This document shows, piece by piece, positions 23,560 to 34,700 of a stretch of 64,000 bases of DNA. The stretch is from NCBI GenBank assembly GCA_963969345.1, contig OZ017769.1, positions 11,101,725 through 11,165,724 of the forward strand, given 5' to 3'. The notes under the pieces were generated by a model. The model searched no databases. It was not told the origin of the DNA and was given only the letters and a program-made list of their open reading frames with translations. Position numbers and translations under genes: made by a program. Origin of the DNA: Turbatrix aceti (Eukaryota; Nematoda; Chromadorea; Rhabditida; Panagrolaimidae). Within the stretch, counting starts at the first letter, position 1. Every line of letters begins with the position of its first letter.

Positions 23560-26500
23560 GTAAATATTTATACGGTATACCGTAATATGAGAACTACATC
23601 ATTGACCGCAATACACGTATGTATCTGTATCCAGCAATAGTGTACCTGCTATGGGTAACAGACACCGCTACATGGTGTCAAGTACATCAGCTTACAAGAG
23701 ACACGAAAGTTCACAGAATACTAAATTTAATATGGTAACAATATACGCATTTTGTATGTGAAACAGCTCCGTTCATGCAGGGCACCGGCCCCCGCCCCCG
23801 CGAGGTCTATTAGCAAAAGCACAAGGCTGTTAGCTAAATTTCATAAAAATGCAATTCTATAACTCCACAAAAAAAGAAAATATCTAAATGACTTTTGGCC
23901 TATTTGCATTACTGCTACCGTTATAATATTTGCTCGTACGTGCGCGTGTTATGATGCTAAAAATAAATACTGTGCGCTTTTAAATAAAGGGGGGAAATGA
24001 AACTATCGCATCAGTCAATCTTTATTTAAAAGTGTATTGATCTCATAGTGTCTTTATCCTGTTATTTGCTTCTATTGACACAGTTTGCAATATGTTGACA
24101 CGGATTTAAAAAAAACTATTTTTTTGCAATGCTGAAAAAATGAAACCGTAATCACAGACGAATCAAAATTTTATTTATTGTGGGATTACATTACATGAAG
24201 TGTAATATGCCATGAATAAAATTCTGAACTTTTTCAAAACACTTTTGTGCGACTTGTTTAGGGAGCATGCAGGAGGAGTATCAGTTATCACATACGGTCA
24301 TGCCCCCACATTACTAAACTTCCGCTCAAAAAATAAAAAAAAAAGCATACATATCATTCTACAGATTTCCTCAATGGGATCATCTAATCTCAAAACAACA
24401 ATATTATTCTGTGACTAAAAATATAACGCAAAAAATTTGTTACTATCAAGGTTTAAAATTGGGCTGCAAATTAGTCAAAGCCAAAATTTTAAGCCGAAAT
24501 CGGAAACAATTTTTATATGGTTGAACTGTGAACAAATCAGTTTTTTTAAATTGTTTACATTACAAGAATTTTTAAACATTAAAATGAAAAAAACTACTAT
24601 CGCATCGTATCTAAAATTTGTTAAGGTGTTTGCATCAAATAATTGAGCAAAATTATCTTGCAAAAACTTTAATGTAAAACTTTATATATAAAAATGGCTC
24701 GGTTGAGGCGAAGGTTTCTCAACCTGCATCTGTGGTTGATGTTTTTTACTATTATTTTTGATCGTGATAACAACGTTTACCGTCAAAAAGCTTGCCTTTA
24801 TGATTTGCTCATGATTTTATTTTTTTCAACCCCGGGGATTGGGACGTAAATAATTGGCACATTTACACCACAAAATGTTAACCTTAGTTTCCAAAATTAA
24901 ATAATGATTTTTTTTGTCCTGTTAAATATGGCTTACGGTAACAACTTCTTTTACCGATAGACAGTTTAAAAGGACAAAGAGAAGTACGTATGTTGATAAC
25001 AAGAAAACAATATTGCTCTAGGGAGTGAATAGGATACGGCATCTTAATGATCATTTTTTTTAATACAGAGTGCAAAAATAAAGCGTAAGATAAATTAATA
25101 CAGAAAATATGTTAGAGAATACAATTTTTAATTGAGCGTGCGTGAAATATTTTTTTAAGCAAGAGGAGCGCGCGCGGGCGTTGTCATTGCAAGCCGTAGC
25201 TAGCAAGCATACTGTGAATCAGACAAAAAAAGTGGTTCTCAAAAGTCGACGCAACTTTATGAACGCGATTTGGCTACATTAGCTCATCTTTTTTCAAAGA
25301 AAAAACTCAATGTGTAAAAATTTTTTGAATGCTAATATCACGTTTGTATCGTATACATTTTGTTTAAAAAAATTCGTGCAAACGAAAAAAAAGTCGAGCG
25401 GAGGTGAACAACATCCTATTTTGAAAAAAAATGAAGAAAAAAAATTGTTATGACATTATGTGGAAAAGAATACTCACATCAGAGATTATTCCGTGATTAG
25501 AAGTTCCGTTACGGCCAAATCCCCGGCGTCCTAGACCGCCCGTGATTCTCTGTTACTCCGTATTATCCGGGTATAAACTTGATATATGCCGATGAATTAT
25601 TCTTGAAATCCGAAATCCCGTATTCTTGAATTTAAACGGATCTTTTACAAGCGAAAAAAAACGCAGTAAGACAAATTTGTAAACACGCTAAATTATCTAA
25701 TTATCCGGGAATAAACATCGTTCTGTCCTAAAAATCTTGAGATTAATTGTCGGCAAAAATTTTCTTGTCAGTCGGAAGATAAAATAAGTGACAAGAAATG
25801 TTCTTATTTATTTTTAAACTAATGCTAGAGTTAAAGAGATTGAAAGCAACGCGTTTTAAAAAAAAATAACGCCTCAAAAATTTACAAACTATTTAAAAAA
25901 AAATAATAGTTTTATTTTTACATTATTCGCCAAACTTTGATTAGAAGTTTCGCACAAAAAACTTATTTTTTCAATCAAAAACTGCAAGTTTCTGAAACAC
26001 TTTTTAGCGGACATGACCCGATTTCATATTGTTTTTTGAAAAAATACCAGAAAACACCTACTTCTGGTATTTTTTCATATTGTTTTGAAAAAAATACCAG
26101 AAAACAGTTCTTATGTAAACAGTGTGAAAACGTGTTCAATCATGGTAAGTGTATAACCAATGATTGCAATACAGTAAATCGTCAATCACTTGCGCAAATG
26201 CTAAACACTTACGTACAAAAAGACTTATATTCCCTCAAAAAACTACGTGTATAATAATTTTTATTTTTTTTAAAACCAATTTGACTAAAATGATTTCAAT
26301 GCACATTTGGCAGATCTGTCTACCCTTTTTTCTATATTAAGAAAAAAACGTATATCATACGGTTGGTTGTTAACGGAAAAAAACGAATTTTAAAGACTAT
26401 TACAGTAACAAAACATAATATCTGGTCCAAACTGAAAGCAAATTGTTGACAACGTCCAATGCAATTTTTATAATGTAACTGGTGAAAAAACAAATCCAGA

Positions 26501-28980
26501 GGGATATAGATACCCAATCTTCTTATAGCATTCCTTACAATCACGGAGTATCACGCAGCTATTTACGACAACGTACATACAAAATACACTCATTTTTTTC
26601 TGTTTAAAAGAATTTTTTATTTTGTAATGCAATACTGGATCCGCAAAAAAAAGAAAAGGACACGAAAAAAAAGAAGTATGGGGTTCATTTTCGTGAAAGA
26701 TGCAAAAAAAACTAACATGTCAAGCAAACCTACAATCGTTCATTCGTTTGTTTCCCTTCTCGTTTTTGCTCTTGCACATGCATACAACGAACACTTACGC
26801 ACTTTTTTATGCCCCAGTCTTTCCCACAGGATGATCCCTGTCAATAATCAACTTTTTTTTACTCCATCGTCGCCGTACTCTATCGTGTCCCCTGATAACA
26901 CAAATATTTATACACACAACCACTATCAAAGATCATTGTAGTTGTAGCATACCAGCCTGAGTTAAAAAACTTGGCATACGAAAAACTTGGTCCAACAATT
27001 ATCAACAACAAAAAAAGTATTTGGGCGTGCATGAGTAAAAATAGATGCAATACAATGTTCAAGAAAAGAATCGTAACCCCAAAGATCAAGATAAAGAAAC
27101 CCGATGCTAAAATGCTTATTTCTTTGTAACCAAGAAGAACGAATGTGCGATCATAACAAAACAAGACCACCCCAGGGAAATATGTCAACTTACTTACCGT
27201 TGTCTTCCTGATATACTTTACATAACGTGAACAGACAAACCACCTTTTTTTAAAGTATTATTTAAAGAGTCACTACGTGCGCAGTCTGCGGTCAGTATCC
27301 AGAGTGGTCGGTCTGCGTCTGCAGACGCGTCTGTAAGTTGGCAGGGGACAGAAGCCAAGGAAAGAAAGAGAGGGATGGCAAACAAAAGAGAAAAGTGCAA
27401 GCCAGAGAGACGACGATGAGGTGCTACTATTTCACGCACTTTCAAAGATATTTGAACTTGTCATAGAAGAAGGGAGTCATAGTATGTAATTTGACAAAAA
27501 AAAAGTGAAGAGGAAAGAAAGCTACCGTAACTACGCTGGAAGGCGGTCTTTCATCGGCCCAAAAATATATTTTTTATTATTTTGAGAGGAAGTTTTTTAC
27601 GTAGATTTTTTATTACGTTTACCTGCCTATTACGTATAAATTGAAAGTTAAACCCTTAAAATTAAAGAAAAACTATGTCGTTTTTAAAACAGTAAATCAT
27701 GTAAAAAAAGTTTAAAAAATCAAACAATAAAATTTTCAGAACAATCAGATTTTTAAAAACAAAAAATATGATGTCATTACGATCGTGCCCGAAACGCGTA
27801 TCGCAAGCCGGTCTACCGGTCACCGATGTGACTGCAGAGTGTGTGCTAATCATACAAAAAGTAAGAAGTGCCAAATGTGTAAACATCTGACTACTTGGAT
27901 AGGGTCCAAGCCGCTCGCCGCTGCGGCGAGCATAAAATCGCAAATACAAACGCTGATTGACTGACTGACCGCGATCAGACTATACACGACGGGTGCCACT
28001 TTTGTGACCAAAAAAAGGTAAGTTCAGACGAGCAAAAAGCTGTTTCTAGTTTGGTCGGTTTTGGATCGGTGGTGCCGGTCAGGTGAGCCAACCTCGCGCA
28101 CGCGCAAGCGGCACCCTTGTTTAAAAAAAACAAGGTAGTGCCGAAGTAAGTCATTTTTTGACCTCAAAGATGTCAATAAAATTTTTTTAGAAAATTAATG
28201 TTTTAATCATGCAAGAAGGTATGACTTTTTTAATTTCTTAAAACTAACGAGTACTGCATACTAATTTTTATAAGTTTTAAAAAACTTAGTTTAAGAAATT
28301 TTTAACATAAGGGGATGAAAAAATTAAATTTAAATGTATTACCATTTTTAAATCTGTTCATATAAAAAATACAAAAGTGTTCAAAAATTAATAAGTACTT
28401 ATAAATAACATTAGATTATATGGTAAGTTAGTATGTATCTTTTCAATAACAACGATAATTATGATTAAAGTACCCTTCGCCTACGGTAATGCCAAAAAAT
28501 AAAAAAAATATGTGCAGAATCCAAGCCATATCATATCGTATACTGTGTATTCTAAAAGTTTGTTTGCCGAATTCCTTCGTTGATGTAATTAGGTTTTATT
28601 TCACTTTCCAAAGTCCCCTAGCTTGAAGCCAAATATGAAGTTTTCATTTCTTTCTTTTTCTGAGAGAGAATGACAGCCCGGCATTTGTCTTTGATCTGCG
28701 AATACGCGAGCTAAAGCGTATCAAATAACAACCCACAGTAATCCTCATTGAAATGGCTGTGCCACATTGGTGATCGTGCATTAAGCATTTATAAAAAAGT
28801 TTATAAAAAAATTGGGCATAAATAAACATAGGTGCGCTCACTCCGGAAACAATGGATACAGTTTTCATGGAGGGCTTTGCACGGTCTCTAGCTGTGACGA
28901 AAACAGGCAGGGCCATTAGCCCGATCAAACACAAAAAATGGTCTTGCATAACACATTTTACGTAAAACCGCTTTAGTTTC
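23560..28980. other. Long gene-poor interval
   Basis: 5.4 kb of AT-rich DNA. Plus-strand ORF 25937-26254 and minus-strand hydrophobic ORF 26880-27188 are the longest frames, but neither shows a family signature. A strong splice donor (ACG|GTAAGTAAG, minus strand) sits near 27197, so an untranslated or unrecognised transcript may pass here. The stretch 27280-27440 and the CGCTGCGGCG segment near 27915 are more GC-rich than the rest. Confidence 0.4.
26020..26107. repeat. Hairpin with tandem duplication
   Basis: Arms GAAAAAATACCAGAA (26038-26052) and its exact reverse complement (26062-26076) flank a 9-base loop. The segment from CATATTG to CCAGAAAACA is then repeated directly at 26077-26107. 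Confidence 0.85.
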
Positions 28981-28986
28981 GTTTTG

Positions 28987-29455
28987 TTATTCTTTTAAAA
29001 AGACTAAAAAGTAATCAGGCCCATTTTGGCAAAATCTCTGAGAATCCTGAACCGAGCCCACAAATATCCGGCCCGTTTTAAACCCCAGTCTTGAGTAGAA
29101 CATCGTTTTTACAGTACTGATCTGTTCATTTTTGTTGCATTCGACTTTACAATTTCGGTTCGCACTAAAACTTCGCTGCCAAACTTTTTTATTCAAAAAA
29201 TATCTCCTTTCGTCTTTAAAAAAATATATTTTTTTGAAAAACCATAGTATTTACAAAGTACAATTTGTATTCTGCCAGGTTATGTCTTTTTTTTCGTAAA
29301 TTTGATCCTAAAAAACACGTAAAAAAGCATTCAATGTGTTGTACCATATAAAAAACGTTTGCTAGTGAAACGAGAAGGAAGGAAAATAAATACACCAGGC
29401 TAAAGATTGCTGTGAAACTGACAGCACCGAAAAAAAACTGGGTCAGTCTAAATAA
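28987..29455 (-). CDS. Candidate membrane-anchored cysteine-rich protein, partial model
   Basis: Three segments, 29455-29345, 29307-29255 and 29164-28987, join in phase across introns of 37 and 90 bp and end at a TAA. They encode a strongly hydrophobic segment (FFFGAVSFTAIFSLVYLFSF), then a hydrophilic region with several Cys (NTNCTFANRNCKVEC, QRFCQNG). This looks like a signal-anchor followed by an extracellular or lumenal domain. The N-terminus and start codon were not located, and the upstream frame at 29640-29470 could not be joined with a good donor. The family is unrecognised. It is divergent from the phosphatase gene that starts at 29747. Confidence 0.35.
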
Positions 29456-29746
29456 CTGGAAAAAAAACAAAAGTAAGAGAGATCATATTTTTTTGTTTGT
29501 AGAGGGCCAAGTGTGAGGTCGCTTGAAAACGATGCGAGAAAACAATTCCCACTATTTTTGCTATGATCCACTTTTTTGCCCCCATCAAAAAAATTTGCAT
29601 TGATACGCTGTTCATCAAGCCAACCAAAACCCTTCAATTAAGAAAAAGTTAGAAGGGAACAAACGGCGGCACTTGTCCTCGAATCAGGCTTGCATCATCT
29701 TCTATCTTCTTGCCAGTCAGTCAGGTGGATATCGGCTAAATAAAAA

Positions 29747-31660
29747 ATGTCATCGTCTTCAACCGAATCACATCAGAAAGGTGATACCTCGTCGAGAAGC
29801 AGCTCTGCCGAATTAGACGTAGTTCCCTCAGGGGCTGAATCCTCCACCGCCAGCGCGGCCAACACCTACACTACGCGCACGCCGGGTGATCCCAAAATCA
29901 TACAGAAGGGCGAATTTTTACACGATTTTTACAACACAGATAAAACTCTCGTGGATTTTACGTGCGATGTCAGAAATCGTAATGTCTTTGACGTCTTCCT
30001 TGACTACCGTGATATCATTACCAGCGACTTGAAGCAGGCTGCCAATGAGTTTGGCCGACACGAGAATCTTAATCGTTATCACGACATTCGCTGCATTGAT
30101 AAGACACGCGTTAAGGTACCGAGGTAGAGGGCCGGTTGCATTTTGTATGGTGCAATACTTGAGTTGCATTTTGTATGGTGCATTACTTTAAAGAACACCC
30201 GACTAGCTATTTTACAAATTACAGCTCCGACGGCACACATGACTACATCCACGCTAATTATGTGGATGGCTTCCGTGAGCACAAGAAGTTCATCCTCACC
30301 CAGGCCCCTCTCCCGAAGACCGTAAACCAGTTTTGGAGCATGATTTGGCAGGAAAACTCAGTCATGATCGTAAGCATGACAGCACTCGATCCAGCCCTCA
30401 TCGGACCCTACATACCCTTCAACGGAGGAAGCGAGGCCACATACGGCAACTTCACAGTGGTAAACGACGGCATTCAACACATTCGCAGTTGCTACGATGT
30501 CGTGCAGCTTACGGTCACCAAGAACGGGGATTCGGTACCGCGATCTCTGCTACATATGATTTTCTATGGATGGCCGGATAAGGGAACGCCCATTCGTCCG
30601 ACCGAGGTTTGTTTGTTTTTGTTCGCACGCATCGATACCGTAAAAGCGCTGCCTGGTTGGGCGTCTTTTTCGGTTAACGAACAGCAACCAACCGTTGCAA
30701 ATGTTGCTGTTCGTTAATGACTACCAAGGCTCTCAACGGGCTGATTTTTTGTGAGTATCAGTAATAATGATATCAGCATCATATTATTATGCAAAAATTT
30801 TTTTCAAATTTATTTTTAAGTGCCGTGCATTGATTAATAGGTGTATAACACAAACACTGGTAAACAAGTATTATTGCTTCCTTCAACTCTAATACTGCGC
30901 TGACTGACTCAATTAGACAATTGGCGCGCTATCAACCTAACAATGGCTTTTCTCGCTAGCTTGTGCGTCTTTCAGGCAAGGTGTTGCATGTCGTGTAACT
31001 TAACGACATGCAACACCTTGCGTTACTACAAATTGAAAATTTAGGAAACCGGCCCGGGTAGCACGGGCTGTTTTGAGAGCCTTGATGACTACGAACTTAG
31101 AAGTTCGTTTGCACTTTTTTCCAGATCGCACAAATTTTAAATACAATAATTTTTTGTTTGGTTAGGGTGTTATGTTGAAAACCCTAGCACAGCTAAAAAC
31201 AACGTAACACGCCTTATTTTTAGTCATACAATCTGGGATGGCCCATTCTACAGTAACCCTAACCCCCAACTTTTTACAGGTCGCCAGCTTCACGAAAGAC
31301 ATGAACGCGAATCGTGAACGTCTCATGCATACCGCCCAGGCTGCAGGCTGGCTGCCAATGACGGGTGCCACTTCTCCGATCGTCGTCCACTGTGTCGCAG
31401 GCGTCGGTCGCTCTGGTGTGATTGCAGCGCTCGACATCTGCCAGCAAAAGCTGGACTACTCGTTTGAGAAGGAGCGTGCATCGGTCGACGTCACGGATAC
31501 CGTACTCCGCATCCGAACGCAACGCGAGATGGCAGTGCAGAAGCCGGAGCAGTACCTCTTCCTCGTGCTCGCCGTCATCGAGTACGCCCTTCGCCAGCGG
31601 TACTACGACGCGATCGACATTGTCGACGTCAGTAACTTTATCGTAAATCTAGTTAAGTAA
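29747..31660 (+). CDS. Protein tyrosine phosphatase, nematode small cytosolic type
   Basis: Three exons (29747-30123, 30225-30606, 31280-31660) join in phase to 379 residues. The product removes phosphate from phosphotyrosine. A Ser/Thr-rich leader of about 45 residues precedes one PTP domain, which shows the substrate loop NLNRYHDIRCID with DYIHANYVDG, the QAPLPKTVNQFW segment, the WPD acid loop in YGWPDKGTP, the catalytic loop HCVAGVGRSG (Cys nucleophile and Arg present; V replaces the usual S) and the Q-loop VQKPEQYLF. All catalytic positions appear intact. No transmembrane segment is visible, so it is probably cytosolic. Introns are 101 and 673 bp. The first holds a tandem duplication and the second two long inverted repeats. 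The stop codon lies inside a palindrome (31650-31691). Confidence 0.9.
30135..30190. repeat. Tandem duplication in PTP intron 1
   Basis: The unit TTGCATTTTGTATGGTGCA is repeated directly with about 28-bp spacing, wholly inside the first intron of the phosphatase gene. Confidence 0.85.
30674..30717. repeat. 15-bp perfect inverted repeat in PTP intron 2
   Basis: Arms TTAACGAACAGCAAC and GTTGCTGTTCGTTAA flank a 14-base loop, 68 bp inside the second intron of the phosphatase gene. Confidence 0.9.
30976..31021. repeat. 19-bp perfect inverted repeat in PTP intron 2
   Basis: Arms GCAAGGTGTTGCATGTCGT and its exact reverse complement flank the 8-base loop GTAACTTA. The outer 13 bases, CAAGGTGTTGCAT, also form the terminus of the GC-rich relic ending at 46003. 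Confidence 0.92.
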
Positions 31661-31691
31661 TGATTTTGACGTCAAAACCATTACTTAACTA
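31650..31691. repeat. 42-bp palindrome across the PTP stop codon
   Basis: TAGTTAAGTAATG...CATTACTTAACTA with centre TTTTGACGTCAAAA; one mismatched pair in 21. The TAA stop at 31658-31660 is inside the left arm. Confidence 0.92.
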
Positions 31692-31766
31692 AAATTCAAA
31701 CTACAGTATAAAAAATAGATAACCAATTTGTTAGCACAAAAAATATACAAAAAAACCATAAGGCGC

Positions 31767-34700
31767 TCACGCTTCTGACGTGACGTCGCCAGTGATTCCG
31801 AGTGCATGTTCGACATCTTGTACGTTGATTTTGAAGCCTCTGGTTCGAATTTTTGTTGCATTCTGAAAAAATAGTTCCGTCATACTTTTTTTTAATAAAA
31901 ACTCACCGGAATAACAAGCGGTCTCTTCTCCGTTCCATACTTGCCCTCAAGCATCAGCAGCGCGACGTGGAAAGACTCAAACTTGCGTTCAAAGTTGACA
32001 AAAAGCTTCTCGTCGCGTTGGGCCTTCTTGACCGCCCTGACGATGGCCTTGTCGGTGCTGGTATCGACGTCATCGCATCCAGTCATGCTGAACTGTGATT
32101 TTCCAACGATTTCACTGACTGGTCCGCCGACGAGGTCGCTGAGTGCTTCGAGGGACTCGTATTCGTCGATGTCATCAACCTTTGACGTCGCCAGAACGTT
32201 GAATCTCTTGACAACAGCGTCGAGAGCGTCGTACATATCCGTGAGCATTTTCACAAAATTTGTCCAGACAATTTCCATCTTCGTGACTTCCTTGTCGATG
32301 TCCAGGAGTGAGCTGACGATTGTTGAGAAGGTAAAGAGTGCTTGGCACATGGCGAGAAGAAATTTGTCGTCAAATGCGTCTCCCATTTCGAGTTTCATGT
32401 TTACAGCCTTGCTGACCTTGACAAAGAGCTGGCTTAAGCCGTCGCAGTGCACAGCAACGTAATACGGTGCAATAGGACGCGTTATTGATTTGAACATGCT
32501 CTCGCCCGGCTCGGCGCTATCAGCGACGCGGACAACGTCTTCGACGAGCGATGAGAGTCGGTCCGTCCAATGAGGCTCGCAGTTGGATGCCGCGATGAAG
32601 TCTGTGATGCAGCGGAAAAACTCAAGTGTCACTTGTCGATCACCTAAAAATTTCAAAAATTAAAGAATGCATAAAAAATTTTTCTCACCAAAATCATGCT
32701 TCTGTGCAATGTCAAACATCGTAATCAGAACGTTGACCCTCAGGCGATCACTTGTAACCGTAAGCATCGACATGAGCTTCCTGCAGACCGAGAGGACGGC
32801 AATTACCTGTCTTTGGTACTCATTGACCGCCTTGCGGGCCAGAAAGACTCCATACAGTGCTGTAATTGCCGTCAGGAATTCTTCAAAGTTCACCTTGAGC
32901 ACTTTCATCGTTGCGGTCCGAAAAGCCTGCGAAAAGCCGGCATCCCTGGGATTATCTGCCTGAGTCGGTGGCGGCGCGCCGACGAGTTGCTCCGTTGTCA
33001 AATCTCCACTTCCCTGCACGGATAATGTCAAAGCCGATTCATCAGCGTCCGGGCCTATCAGAACCTTGTCTGAAAAATTGAAAACAAAATTATTTTCAAG
33101 TTGATTCACTTTCCAGAAACTCACAAATAGTATTGAGCAAATCAGTAGAGCGAGCTTCGTATTTGGATAAAACGTAAAGAACAATGAAACTGAAGGATTC
33201 AAGCGCCTGGGTGCGCGTATGGATCATCTCCGGATCCGGTGCATCATCGCCATCGAGGTAGAACTTCAGAAGTGAGCTTGACATCGCCTTAAGCGCCGAA
33301 AGCGAGGCAATGCATGTCGTCGATGCCGCATCAAGCTGTTTGCAGACTCTATGAATTCGTTTCATCAGCCAAACAATGAAGACATCCCGTAGGCAACGCC
33401 CATCTGTTGACATGGTGTCTTTGAGGTGTTGGCTGCAATGCGATTAGCAATTAGTGCTCATCAGTTATACATAGTTACAATAACCGACAACGAGCGCAAT
33501 TTTTTCAGCCTACTTTTTAAACGTGCGTTTGCGATTAATTTGGTGCATTAACGACCAGTGTTGTCGGGTACCCGAAAAATTAATTTTCGGTTCCGGTTCC
33601 GGGTACCCGAAAAAATCATTTCCGGTTCCGGTTCCGGGTACCCGAAATGCCGGTTCCGGGTACCCGGATTTTAAAAATGAGTTCAAATTACGGCAAAAAC
33701 GAGCTCTCAGAGTGAAAAAAAAGCGCTTCGAAATCGGTTATAAATAAGTTCATATTCAAAGCAATTTTTTTCTTTTTGAACACTTTTGACACGAAAATCC
33801 TTCAAATTTTGTTTCGCACGCGGTTTGAAAAGTTCCGGTTCGGTTCTTCGGTTCCGGTTCGGGTACCCGAAAAATATATTTTCGGTTCCGGTTCCGGGTA
33901 CCCGAAAAATCAGGATTTCGGTTTCGGTTCCGGTTCGGGTATCCGAAAAATTTTCAGAACCGACAACACTGTCAACGACGATACCTGATTTTTTTTCAGA
34001 CAAAGCACAAAAATAATTTTAATTATTTGTCAGATATAAAAAACCTTACTGTTCAACAGAATCAAGCATAGACGACAGCTTGGGCATGTCGATCTGGAGA
34101 TCATCGAGCGCGATGGGTGGAGCGGCCCTAATCATCGCGCTCGTCTCCTTGGCCGCCTTGTGCTTGTCCATCAGCTTGAAAAGAGCGCTTCGTCGAAGAA
34201 TGAGCTTCTCGATGTCACTCGCCGAAGCCGCTTCGCCGTCAAATGCCTGCTCCGTCCAGAGGTGTTCCACGACGACGTCGTACAAATCAGCCATCATCAT
34301 CGCAAAGACCCTCGTCGTCACGCCAACCGTAGTCGTCATCAAAAAATCGCTGATAGCATCGAGGGCGATGTCTTCGAGGTCGAGGGTCAGAACTTGATCG
34401 AGAAAATTTTTGAGATCTTCGGTGACGGAATTGGCGACGTGCAGTCCATTGGTTCCGAGTTGGCTGCCAGGCGGGAGGTTGTCTGCGTTGGTGTAGAGCT
34501 GGTAAATGGCGACGTCGAGAAGGGCACTGGTAGACTTGACCAGATGGGCGACGGGAAGTCGCAGTCGGGGTCCATCGGTGAGCTTCTCGACGTAGGCAGT
34601 AATTGCGAGCCGCGGAAGCGACTTGAGTTCGGTGGCGAACAAGTCGAGCCCGTGGATAACAAAATATGTGTTTTTCTTGCAGATGTTAAGAATCCCCTGC

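Noticed and set aside
25937..26254. 105-codon plus-strand frame with several cysteines
   Set aside because: It runs through the 26038-26107 hairpin and direct duplication, which explains part of its openness. No recognisable domain.
26880..27188. Hydrophobic minus-strand frame resembling a receptor fragment
   Set aside because: It starts without an ATG, immediately after a splice donor rather than an acceptor. No 7TM motif such as PYR is seen.
27218..27445. Signal-peptide-like frame on the minus strand
   Set aside because: It begins with TTG rather than ATG and has no usable upstream exon. The strong splice donor just beyond it (about 27197) is in another frame, so the stretch is more likely untranslated.
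32696..33025. Plus-strand ORFs across the FANCI, IFT144 and MEX-3 exons
   Set aside because: They are antisense shadows of well-supported minus-strand exons.
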